From Sisyra terminalis (Eukaryota > Arthropoda > Insecta > Neuroptera > Sisyridae): 64,000 bases of DNA. Positions 11,518 to 22,560 of this stretch are shown here, one piece after another. The position numbers and the translations under genes are program-made. Under the pieces are notes generated by a model. The model was given only the letters and a program-made list of their open reading frames with translations. It did no database searches and was not told the origin of the DNA. Within the stretch, counting starts at the first letter, position 1. Each line of letters starts with the position of its first letter. The DNA lies in contig OY292275.1 of NCBI GenBank assembly GCA_958496175.1, positions 15,686,001 to 15,750,000 on the forward strand, given 5' to 3'.

Positions 11518-13689
11518 ATTTATATTTATAGTGATGTTATTTTAATTTTTCAAATATTCATTCAAAAACATTGAAAATTTATTTTCACTGAATAATGAAT
11601 ATTTTAATGTATCAAATTTTGTTATTATGTAATGTATTATCTTCGTATCAAAACACCCCGTATTGTCTACCATTTTTTCTCTGTTTTCCTATCATTGTCA
11701 TTTGTTCCAACAATCTTTTACGTTTCTTATATATTTCTTTTTTCTGCTTTGTTTCCCATCCCTGTTAACATTTCAAATTCTTTTACTAACACTTGACGCT
11801 ATTATAAACCGTTCTTCCCCATTCCAGCCCCATTGCGTCCCCATTTCAACCCCCGTATCTGTTCTTATTTTCTAGTCCTTCCAACTTCCCATTCTCTCTC
11901 GCTCGTAAAATAAGACAACTAATTCGAAAAGTTTTTCAACGTTGAAAGAACAGGAAACGATGACGATGGGATGATGATGGCGTTAACAACACAAACTTTG
12001 TTGTCGCATGTCCGTCTGTCTGTCGGTCTATATCTCTTAACAACATTCATATTATGATGGTTCTTAGTGCGCTATATGGCTATTTTCATGTCCTATACAA
12101 TAGCCACCCACTGAAGAGTATACAACCCCTTAGTCATCCTTGCCTTCCATATCACCACGACTTCACGTCTTAGCGTTCTCAGTTTCATTTCCTGTTTTTC
12201 CTACCAATCTTTTACATTTAATTTTGGTTAAAGATTCGTTATTTAGGTGCTTGAAGTGAAAAGAATGGAACAGGAAGAAAATGATACACAATGGGGTGTG
12301 TTTGGTAGAATGGAATGGTCGGTTATTAATTAAATTCGATTAAGTGATGGAGAGGAAACTGCGAAACGACAGGAATAACTGACAAGACATTTCATCCCCC
12401 AACCATATCATTCAGTTTATTATTATTATTATTATTTCACAACAATGATAATTTGTTTCATCAAGAATAAAAAATGATAGCGAGAGGACTTGAAGACATG
12501 AAGAATGGGAGACAAAAGAAGGCCGTTTTTGTCCTTTTTCGTCTTCAACTTTTTTATGTTTGTAATAAACAAAATGAAAAAACAATGAATAGCGGGTGTA
12601 GTTCTTTTGTTTTGTAGATTCTTTTTTTTATTGTTATTAGTACGGTTTATTATTGTTGTTCTGGTCGAGCTTTTCGTTACATTTACACGTACTTTGGTGA
12701 CATTAGGTATATTGTAGTTGGAACGTAGGGGTGGGAAGCTTCAAGCAGTGAAAACGTTAATGTTTTTTTTTTCTTTAAATTAATTTACGTGAAGTGCTTT
12801 ATTAAATAAAAATCTTGAAATTGAAAATGTTTTACGTTTGGAAGTTGTGAAAGTATCAATTTTAACTTTTTAATGAACTTTTGCTAATTACTAGATTTTA
12901 GCGCTACAAGAATAAAATTAAAGTTCTTGAAAAGCAAAACGTTCATTAAACTTTAAGGCATTATTTAAACTTTTTTATTTTTCACACCAATTACTTATAG
13001 TTTTGTTTTCTTTGCAAAGAGTATTTGTTTTATTACCTATTATTGTTCTAGAGAAAGATACAAGTGAGTCCAAATATTTACAGCGAATTATTAGTAATAT
13101 TATAAGTGTTATTGATTTCATAAGAAAATATTAATATTGATTGAATGAAATTGAAAAATAATTAAAGATAAAATTCTAGCATAATTGAAAAAGACATCTT
13201 CTGCATTAAAAATTTTTGCAACCTTTTGTACTCGAAGATTTGTATGTTAAGAGGTCCTTTCCCTAAGGTTCAAAAATTAAAAAAAAACAATGTTTGTTTA
13301 TAATGACTTTCAACTTTTCCTTTATTTGTACAATTCAACGATTCATTGCAAGAAAGACGAGTGAAAGCTTCGTTATCATAGTTCAGTTATTTTTTATTTA
13401 GAAAAAAAGGCAAACTATATCGTTTTCCTCTTTAAATAAATAATTGTCTTTTTATATACATACTATTTTATTATAAAAATTATCACAATCCATTTCTATG
13501 ATAAGCAACCACTTGTTATTAGTCATGGTGATACTTTCCCTAGGTGTATATTTAAAGCTTTTATTTATGCGTGCGCAGGTTTAGCAAAGTTCAGCGTCGC
13601 ACATTGTTGATTTTGGAATGGCCATAACGGTTTATATATAGCACCTTTAGACTTATCTTTGACTAAAAACGATGTTTTCTGAAATATTT
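11518..13689. other. Non-coding stretch with short simple repeats
   Basis: No gene was recognised. It contains a (TTA)6 run near 12418-12435, G/T- and C-rich tracts between 11.8 and 12.4 kb that are GC-richer than the surroundings, and A/T-rich DNA from 12.8 kb on. Confidence 0.5.
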
Positions 13690-14571
13690 TTTTTTATACT
13701 TTGTGATGTTTTGCAATCTATCCTAAGACATAAGCGAATCCGTTGAACGTATGGATGGAACGATAAGGTACTCCACTTGGGGTGTTTTCAACGTTACTGC
13801 CTTTAGGGCAGCTCCAGGAATGTCGCTTCAGTCTAACTCAGTCTTCTCACTGTTATCCAATAGGTTCATAATCAGGAGGCTTGGATGATCCCTTAAGCGA
13901 CGAAGATATTTGGCACTGAATCTGGATGCCTCTTCCTTAACAATCGCAATGCCTAAAGTTTTATGAATGTCGAAATTCGTGATATACCAAGGGCTATCTA
14001 CGACAAGACGCACTATTTTACATTAAAACCTCTACATTAATTCAATATTAGAACTACTGGCAATTACCCAAAGTTGTATTCTATACGTCCAGACCAGTTT
14101 TAGGAAGGATTTATAGATCATTGGCTTACTTTCCAGGAACAAGTGCGATCCGCGCCATAATAGCCACCATAGCTCTCTTACCTTGGACCCCAGTTGTTCG
14201 CGCTTTTTAATAATATATTTGCAACATGTGGTTTGTCGGTCCAAGTGAATTCCGAGATAATTGGTCTCTGTTGCCTAAGGTATTTGTCGGTTATTCATGA
14301 AGATGTGAGGGCAAGTACTTCTTTTGGTTGTAAACGTCACGTAGACCGACTTGTCTTCGTTAGTGTTTATTTTCCATGTGTGGAACCTTTTCTGGAGCAT
14401 GTTTAAGGCATCTTGTAGTTTTTCTGTGGCAGCTGTGGGGCAATAGTTGCTTGCTAGGACCACCGTGTCATCGGCGAAGATAACCATTGTGGAATCATTT
14501 ACGGTTGACATGTCCGCAGTGTATATTAAGTATACGACTGGTCCAAAGATGCTATCATGTGGAACCTCTGA
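13690..14571 (-). pseudogene. Jockey-clade non-LTR retrotransposon, 5'-truncated RT fragment
   Basis: On the - strand the reading starts near 14571 with EVPHDSIFGPVVYLIYTADM, the RT motif normally seen as GVPQGSVLGP...LIY. It continues into the catalytic FADDT motif (14467-14478), then a thumb region (about 14030-14250, with KKREQLGSKVRELWWLL and YKSFLKLVWTYRIQLW). The C-terminal part follows (13828-14013, with DSPWYITNFDIHKTLGIA and RFSAKYLRRLRDHPSLL). Frameshifts separate these blocks and stops interrupt the end, so it is dead. The piece ends in an A-rich tract near 13690, as expected of a retrotransposed 3' end. RT polymerised cDNA from element RNA in the living ancestor. The domain order matches Jockey/Jockey-like families, and the 5' part is missing. 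Confidence 0.85.
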
Positions 14572-17500
14572 TGAAAGAAATTAATAAAATAATATGACTT
14601 ACATTAGTTCAAAATTTTAGTTTAATAAGAAGTTGGTCTATTTTTAGTACTAAATCATTGGATTAAAGGTTTGAGATTTTGTCTGTTAAAAGTTATTGAA
14701 GTATAAACCAAATTATAAATATTTTTTTATATAATAAATAACTAATTTAAAAAAAATATTATATATGCGGTTGTACAGTTTTGTACATGTGTGGAGATAA
14801 GATAAAACGCTAATAGTAATTCATACCATTCCCATCTAATATCAACTTGAAATAAAACATTTCAAACCGATTATATAATTTTCCATATTTCTAGATAATG
14901 TCTTCAATTTTTATCCATTCTCGAGACAAATTCAAGCACAAACTGAAGCACTTGCCTTTATAGTTTCCAGCCATAGTAAGAGCTGCGACCCATTACATGA
15001 AGAGACATTAAATATAATTTCTGGCACAATTATACATCCATCCACAATAGAACAGAAAGATGTATCGGTGAATGAATAGGAAGAAAGGATTGTGTGGAAA
15101 CGAAGGGAATCACTTCTTCAACATTATCGCATTATTCCTATTCCATTTTCCAGGTAGGGACATTCCCGATCTGGAAAACTCCGATGCGAGTCATTGAGGC
15201 AGCTGCTTTGATATTAATATTGTCTAAGTATAATAGAAAATTGTCTATCTTTCTTCAATTTTCCGCTATATTTGACATGGAAAATAAGGAGGAATAAGTT
15301 TAAAAATAGAAATGGAATTCTATTTGTGTGAAATATGAAGTATGAAATGGAATTTTGAATGCGACGCACGATTTTTTACCTTGTCAATCCCCGTCATTTG
15401 AAATCAGCTGTTGAGTTCCTGGAACAAGTGTTGAAAGAGTCCTTGTTTTATTTTTACGTTCATTCCTCGTTTTTCTATTCATCCTATTCGTCCGTTCACT
15501 CGTCCGAAGCCAGGCTCATTCCATTCAGATCGTGCATCAGTATACCGATTATATCCGCCATTGTCCCGCATTCATCCCGTTCGTACCCCCAGCTTCCCAT
15601 ACACGAGCACTTTACCTCTTTCAGTTGTCTGCGTAATCGTGCGGTGGCATCTTTTCTTCCCGAACTTTCCGAAAGCTCCACTCGAATGGAACTCATTGTT
15701 ATCGATAATAGCCATCATATATATGTACACATGCCAGACATTCTAAACATGTGATGGAAAATTACACTTCACCAAGATGAGAAGGAAAATGACAAAAATA
15801 AAGGCGCGATGGAGGATGTATTAAATTATCCGAAAAAAAAATGGGCTTAAAGAAATTTTGGGTGAGAAGCTCTCATTAAAATCTTTTCTATGGAACGTCG
15901 AAAGCTTAGGTAAAGAAAATTTACATTGTAAATCTAAACTTACAATGTTTCCTTTAAGATCGAAAGGGTTCGATATTTCTTAGTTTTTATGTTCAAAATA
16001 ATAAAAAAAAATACCAAGAAATTTTTTTTTATTCTTCACTAAGCCTACACGACAAATGCAAATAAGGAGCCCACGTAAAATCAATTTGCAAGTTCTATTC
16101 ATATATTACTGGCATTCTATTCATATCTTTCAAAGAAATCACTTGATGTAGTTTATCAATGAAAATAGTAAGCATAAACTCTTTGTTTATAAGGGAATAA
16201 AATGTTTTTGAGTTTTTATTGGGATGGATTTAAGAGACATTATAAATTGGCAGAAACTAGACAGAAAATATGATTAGAAAACTAAAATGTATTATCCATT
16301 GAATAATAGAAATTTGGCAAAAATAAGATAAAGATATATTCATAGGGATATCAAAAAAACAAAAATTATTTTCAGAAATTTTACTATTTAAAGATATGCG
16401 TAAATTTCGATTTATCTTTTATAGTTTTTTAAATATGTGTTTTTGTTAATTTGATAATGAAATATGAAAAACTTAAATTTTTTAGTTAAAAAAATAGGAT
16501 TACTTTTTGATAGATTTATTTAACCGAAGAGGTGGGAAGAGTTTTTTGTCATTAATAATTAATAGTTCAAAACTATTTTCCAAAAACATGAATCTAAGCA
16601 CTAAATATTGGCATGAAACTTTATCGAAATTTCCTACAAACTCAAACACCGAACCCGCAATTTTTCTTTTTTAATTTCCCAAATCCAAATCTGAACTTGG
16701 CGAATTTTCAATATATTTCCAATATTCAAACAATATACCTAACGGCATAAATAATATGAAAGACAAACAAAAACGACAAGTTCTATATAGAAACTCTCGC
16801 TACCGCATGGAATCGGGACTGTGGGGGTGACTATTCTGGACGAACAGGGAATACTTAACTTATAATATAGCGGATATCCTAAGGATTGGGGTTTCGGGGG
16901 GTGAGAAGTTTTCGAAGACAGCAACGGACTGTCAAGCGACACGTAAACAGTTTTGTGTACATAAATATTTCACGTGTATCGTAAAATATTTGTTTAGTTT
17001 CGGTCGAAATTCAAATAAACCTTTTACTTTTGGGACGGGGAGTTTTAGTTTGAAAGACCAAATTAAAACAAAAATTTGCATTAGTGGAAGCAGTTGTGAT
17101 TCATTTTTCTTTTTCGTTTTAAAAATAACGGATAAGTGGTGAAAATCCGGGCCGAATATTTTTGTCGCACATGGAAAAGTGCATTTCCGTGTTTGAAAAT
17201 CTTATGCTCGTAATGCAATAATAATAATCTCGTTACGTGATCTATTTTTATCGCTGTGAACCCCTTTTCCCGACTATTCCAGAACTCTACCATCTACATC
17301 ACTGTTTTTCTGACAGCCCTTCTCTCATCGTCCTTGTCACCACCAATCTTTCGATTCATCCTATTTAAATTTGACAATTTCACCTTTAAACGAACACCGA
17401 AATTGCATCATCTCTTCAAACTTCTGGTCTATTAAAAAAGTGAACAATTTTTATCGCTGTTTTTATAAATGATGCAGAAATTAATGTCAAAATGTATGAC

Positions 17501-18063
17501 TACACAGAACCATATGCACACAAAACTTGCACACACATTTTATTCGTTGTAATATATATGACACATCATTAAAACAGATATTTTATTCCGTTTGATGACA
17601 AATTTTTTGAAGCCTATATGACTGTTTTTCGAAATGGAAAGGGGAAAAATTTCGCATGAAATTATTGTGTTGAAAATTTAATTTTTAATGACGACAATAA
17701 AAAAATTTACACAATAGCGATGTTTGAAAAGAAGACTATTAATTTTTTTCGTTTGAAACATCTAAAATAAGTTTACGTCTTTCAAAATACCCATTATGTT
17801 TAGTTCAGAAAAAAAATACATATTTTTTTATCGGACTCAACAAAATGATATATTAAGATAGGAATATTGAAAAATTGAGTTTATGTTTTGAGTTTTGTCG
17901 GAATTTCTAATTATATACATGAACCTATATCGTATTTCAACAATTTTACCGTATTATTTTCATTTTAATAGCTATTACCTGCCAATTTACATATTCTGAA
18001 TTCAGGAGTTCTTTTTCAGAATTAAAAATTCAGTAAGAAAACCAAATGTAAAATAAAATATTA
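14572..18063. other. Non-coding stretch, no recognisable gene
   Basis: Mostly A/T-rich. A GC-richer patch at about 15.36-15.75 kb keeps frames open on both strands (131 codons on +, 66 on -), but the translations are Ser/His/Phe-rich and unfamiliar, and overlapping opposite-strand frames argue for composition rather than coding. Nothing else was supported. Confidence 0.45.
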
Positions 18064-18225
18064 CCCTACAGGTGGCCGAGTGGTCAAAGTAGCCGCTTCA
18101 AAACTGGTAGATGCTGGGTTCGATTCTTGTATCGAGCAAATTTTCAATTTTTCTCGATTAACAGTTTTGTTTTTAATCCTAGAGTTGCTAAAATCTTTGT
18201 TAGTGATAAAGCAACTATAAATTAT
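18064..18225 (+). repeat. tRNA-derived SINE (best-preserved copy)
   Basis: Box A TGGCCGAGTGG (18073-18083) and box B GGTTCGATTC (18117-18126) form an internal RNA polymerase III promoter with tRNA-like spacing. The GGTGGCCGAGTGGTC start resembles tRNA-Leu/Ser. A non-tRNA body follows (AAATTTTCAATTTTTCTCGA) and then the family-specific CTAGAGTTGCTAAAA. The same body is present at 57.07 kb (reverse) and 11.4 kb (reverse), so this is a dispersed repeat and not a tRNA gene. No clean cloverleaf with an acceptor stem was found. Confidence 0.75.
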
Positions 18226-19954
18226 AACAATCAATCAAATGTTTGCTTGATGGTATCTTGGGCGATATCTTTTGCGTTTCTTTAATTTTTCGCCTGGGTG
18301 TTAATGGGTGCCATCAGAAATATCAGATTTTAATGATCTTAATATCGTATTATCTTGGTTTGGATACTTTTATAAATTTGTTTTCCTGTTCTTCGCTAAA
18401 ATTCCCAGGTTTTACGAAGGAAAATTTTAAATAGTTACAAGTTCAATAAGTAAATTTTCAAATACATATTTTATCTAAGCTTTTGATTGTTAACTATTAA
18501 TTAAATGTCAATCCGTAAATTCACGAGCTTTTACGGCAAAATAGAAGATAACGAAGGATGACGGGGAAATAATGTTTTTGAAAATGTGATAAAAGCGTAA
18601 AAGCCTTCGCCAAATTTCTCAGTTCTAAGTTAAATTTAAACTATCTCAGAAGTAGATAAAAGTCTCAGTTTATTAATGAACTATATTTTTTTCAAAATTT
18701 AAGATCTGCCCATATCTTTGATTTTGTGTCAATTAAAGGTCAAAACTACAAGTTTATTATATGATAATGGCTTAGTCGCTAGTCATTCGAGTTGCATCTG
18801 TAATATAGTTCCCTAGAAAAAAGAGCCAATTTCAGAGGATATCAATTTGTGATTTCATGATAAAAAAATATTTGTTGTAAAAGTTTCTTCTCCTGATACT
18901 CCATAAATCATAAATACCTACATAATATGTGAGTAATATAGAGCAGTTTTTAGTAGTTCTATAATTAGTATGATCTATATTTCATTTCTTCCTTAAATTT
19001 TACTTTTTCACTTGTAATTTTTCATATTGTCTTGTAATAAATTTGAATGTATATATTTATCTTCTTCAATTAATTTTATGGAACCTAAGCTTCGCTTGAA
19101 TATTAAATCCTTAAATCCACGTACTTATCTATATCTTTATCTTTGAATAATAAGTATATCAGATGTCTTAACTATATTTTCATAATTTAAATGCCTCTGA
19201 TTTCTCAAAAAAATATGCACGACATTGTTGAATTCAGTTTTCTCCAGTCTTCCAGGGATCAATACCGGAATCACAAATTTGGTAGCCTCGTGTATTAGAA
19301 GATTCGATTTTTCATATTAACATGAAATAATCATAATTTCAATTTTGTGCTTTCTAAATTTATTTTGCAAGTTTTTACTTAGCATTATATAAAGTTTGAT
19401 AATTGCTAGGATCCCAATGGTAGTGTAATATTATTGTTTCTGATTGGTATCAAAAAAGAAATCAATTTTAATAAAATACTGCTCATTATTGAAGATTTGG
19501 GAGCCTTCAAAATTGTAAGACTGAATTACAAATAAGACAATAATAAGATTCTGAAAGTTCATAATGAAATCAAAATAACATTAACCAATTTATCAATTGA
19601 AGAAGTACAATGAAAGAATATATTAATTGAAAACTAAGAAAATATCATAATTACAGACAATTAAACTAACCAGTAATTATGTTTGACTATTGCATTTCTT
19701 TACTTTAAACCTTAAGGACAGGAATTCCTGTCGTGAGTGATACGCTCTTTTATAGAAATTTTGTTGTACAAATTGAGGAAAAAGCATAAAAATTTACTGT
19801 TGCAATTTTTAATTAAGAAAAATGAAAAAAACACAATAATTTTATTAATGTCATGGAATCCGACAAAATTAACCATCATAACGAAAATTATGTAAGTCTG
19901 TCTTATTTACAATTTTTTTCTTCTAGTGAAAAGTTATTGTAAGATTTTTTCCCT
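18226..19954. other. A/T-rich non-coding stretch
   Basis: No exon or known repeat was recognised. The open frame at 18243-18434 starts inside SINE-flanking sequence and has no familiar features. Confidence 0.45.
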
Positions 19955-20235
19955 GTTTTCATGTATTTGCAATCTGTCCCTGGACAATGAGCAAATTTGA
20001 TCTACGTCCACGCTCCATACTGACTCTATATTGAGTCAAATCAGTTCCTAGAACTTACTCCCTGTGAGGCAATTCCAGAAATGTGTAGAGCTTTAAGTTA
20101 ATTGTTCTCTCCGCTGTTGTCAAGTAGGCTGATCGCCAGATGATTGACAAGGTCTTCCAGTCTTTTTTGATATTTTTGGCTGAATCTGGTGATCTCTTTT
20201 ATTGTAAGATGTAAGTTTCTTTTGCCTTATGTGAA
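19955..20235 (-). pseudogene. Jockey-type non-LTR retrotransposon, 3'-terminal fragment
   Basis: On the - strand the segment at 20085-20225 reads IKEITRFSQKYQKRLEDL and then NHLAISLLDNSGENN. This parallels the C-terminal tail of the fragment at 13.8 kb (KEEASRFSAKYLRRLRDHP and NLLDNSEKT). A stop follows at once, then about 130 bp of 3' UTR ending in a TTGCAAAT..AAAACAGGG stretch near 19960. This is the end of a second, diverged Jockey-type copy, severely 5'-truncated, which is typical of target-primed reverse transcription. Confidence 0.7.
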
Positions 20236-22079
20236 AACATTTGAAAGGAAATTGCCGCTTTTTTAAAGATTCTCCTACATCTACGTTTATAAAGTAATAT
20301 GTGTTTTCTTTATACTTCAACTGCTTTTTTTAAGATTCAAAGAGAAAGCATTAAATTTATTCAACGATTTACGGCCTTTAAAAGCGATGCAAAATCTTTG
20401 CGTAACAAGGGAGTCTTATTCTTCCGTTTAAAATCAAGTTTTGCCTCGTAAAGGCTAAACGCTGATGTACTTATATGGTTGTCATTTTCCTTGAAAGAAA
20501 ACATATAGGTGATACAAACATAAAAAGCTCAAAGTTTTACCCATACATTCCATTCTTAATCCAACGATTGTTCGTTTCAACATTCGCAAACGTAAACGCA
20601 ATATAATAATTTCAAATTCAATTTTGAAATTTGATATCCACCCTCGTGGTGGCGCAGATATTTGCACAAAACTAACGTTATTTTCGCCATGGTGTGTTTG
20701 TGTCAGACGAAGAAAGCTGATTTCAGCTGGAATACTTTTGTCAAGCAAAAAGAGAGCTTTCGGATGGAACGAGCGGCTCTTCACAAAACCACCAACAGCC
20801 TCATTTCGCCGCTCGCTGTTTCCTCGTTAGAATATTATTACACGGCATATCGAATTTGAATATAATATAAAACAGGAAATGTTCTCCTGTCTGGATGAGT
20901 GACATTTGCTCATGACGGAAATCGCATTCCCCTCATGCCTATTCTGTCTCTTCATTGCCTATCAAAAACGAACATCAATTTGTTTTTTGTTTCATCAAAT
21001 TTACCAACCAAAAAAAAAACTTCATCAAATTTATTTTTTTTACTTATTACATATAAAAAAACAATGAAATTACTTTTATTTAAATTTACGATTTGAAATA
21101 CGTTTCATGACTATTTTCATTATAATTTTTTGTTTAATTCATGAAAACGATTACTCTTTTTAAGACTCATTGAAATAAATAGTTGTTTAAAACGAAAACT
21201 TTAATTTTATGACCACCAGAGAAAATAAATTTCACAGACATAAAGTTCTTGAAACGTCTTAACTACGATGAGGTTCTTAGTTTTAGTCCCATGAGAAAAG
21301 TGTTCCTATTACTGCAAAAGAATTGAAAAGACTTGCCTTAACGAACAGCCAATTCGTGTATCTAGTTTTCCACAACTTGTTTTCTGTAGTGCTAAAGCAC
21401 TAAACGACGATCTTTCAATATAACAAAAAAGTAGTTTCAACCATAAAAAGTTCAATGCAAGAATTTAATAAAGCAGTGATAACAAACCATAGATAATTTT
21501 TTATAAAACCAATAATTTTCAATATTTCAGAAAACAAATTAAAATACAAATGGGATAACTTTACAATTTCAAAGATTCACTAAAAAAAATTCTCCATTTT
21601 CTTATATAACAAAGAGATTCTCTGATGTAAATTTTATAAACGTTTTCACTACGGGTATTCTTTGATCAAACAATATATTTTTACAGCAAAATATTTTGTT
21701 CAAACAAGTCCTCCAACCAAATAACGAAACATCTACCAATATAATCGAACACAATGTTCTTAGGATAGTGATATATAACAGTTAGGAAAAGTCTATATGA
21801 TACAATATGTTCACAAAGAAAATTTTGAAGTGTAGATAAATCTTGTACAAAAGACGTGAATTATTAGGATCCCTCTTAATATTCCTCTTAAATAAGATAG
21901 AATAACACCCTTATTGCAAGTACAAATTAGGGAAGCAAGGACTCTATATTTCTCTTAGAGCTTTAAGACATTTGTAAATAGTCTTAATCTAAAAACTACC
22001 CTTCTAATTCTGCTATTACTACTTCTTAATCTTTTTCTTCTTAATTCAAACATCGTCGGGGAGTTAAAGATTTTTCAGT
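20236..22079. other. Non-coding; GC-richer island at 20.62-20.96 kb
   Basis: No gene was recognised. The 20.62-20.96 kb part is GC-richer than its flanks and keeps frames open on both strands (68 and 65 codons on +, 100 on -). None resembles a protein family. It may be a regulatory island. The remainder is A/T-rich. Confidence 0.4.
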
Positions 22080-22560
22080 ACCTGTTGGGCAATCCTTCTC
22101 CAGCGATTACGTTCTTCTGCTTATTGTACTGCGGACGCGAAATTCGAATCAACGAGCTTTTCCTCCACTTCTGTCCAACGAGTTGGTTTTTACACTCGTT
22201 TTCTTTTCCCTTCAGGTCATCCCTGTACCGTCAGCTTTTTCATGGTCTCATGACGCACAATATGTCCAAAAACCTGGGGATTCGTCCATACGTCAGTGAA
22301 TAGAGTCATTGAAGTGGTTTAACTTCGTTCCAGATACAGACATTTCGTCTTTTAATCCTCCATGAAACCCACAGGATTCTTTTTCAGACCCACATTTCAA
22401 AGGCATTAATTCGTCGCCGTTCAGCTGCACGGATAGTTCAAATATTTGAATCGTTGGAGAACATAGTTAAAGCAGTGTATTAACTTATCCGATTTTAGTG
22501 GCTGTTATTATGTGGCTATCTTTCCATACTTTGGACAGTTGAGTCATGGTCGACCAAGCG
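22080..22560 (-). pseudogene. Non-LTR retrotransposon RT C-terminal remnant
   Basis: On the - strand, pieces in shifting frames follow the order typical of RT/endonuclease retrotransposon tails: KVWKDSHIITATKI (about 22490-22530), AAERRRINAFEMWV (about 22400-22440, usual form AAERRRIDAFEMWCWRR), KRILWVSWRIKRRN, FGHIVRHETMKKL (about 22240-22285), and near the end RWTEVEEKLVD and RNRWRRIAQQV (22082-22115). Several stops and frameshifts make it a relic. The pattern fits RTE- or CR1/L2-like elements rather than the Jockey copies elsewhere in the window. Confidence 0.75.

Noticed and set aside
15359..15754. 131-codon open frame on + in a GC-richer patch
   Set aside because: Frames are open on both strands and the Ser/His/Phe-rich sequence is unfamiliar. 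It is explained by local composition.
18064..18140. Functional tRNA gene for Leu or Ser
   Set aside because: No acceptor-stem pairing or clear anticodon arm was found, and the same non-tRNA body follows the other copies; it is a SINE.
22085..22303. 72-codon frame on +
   Set aside because: It is the shadow of the retrotransposon remnant coded on the opposite strand.
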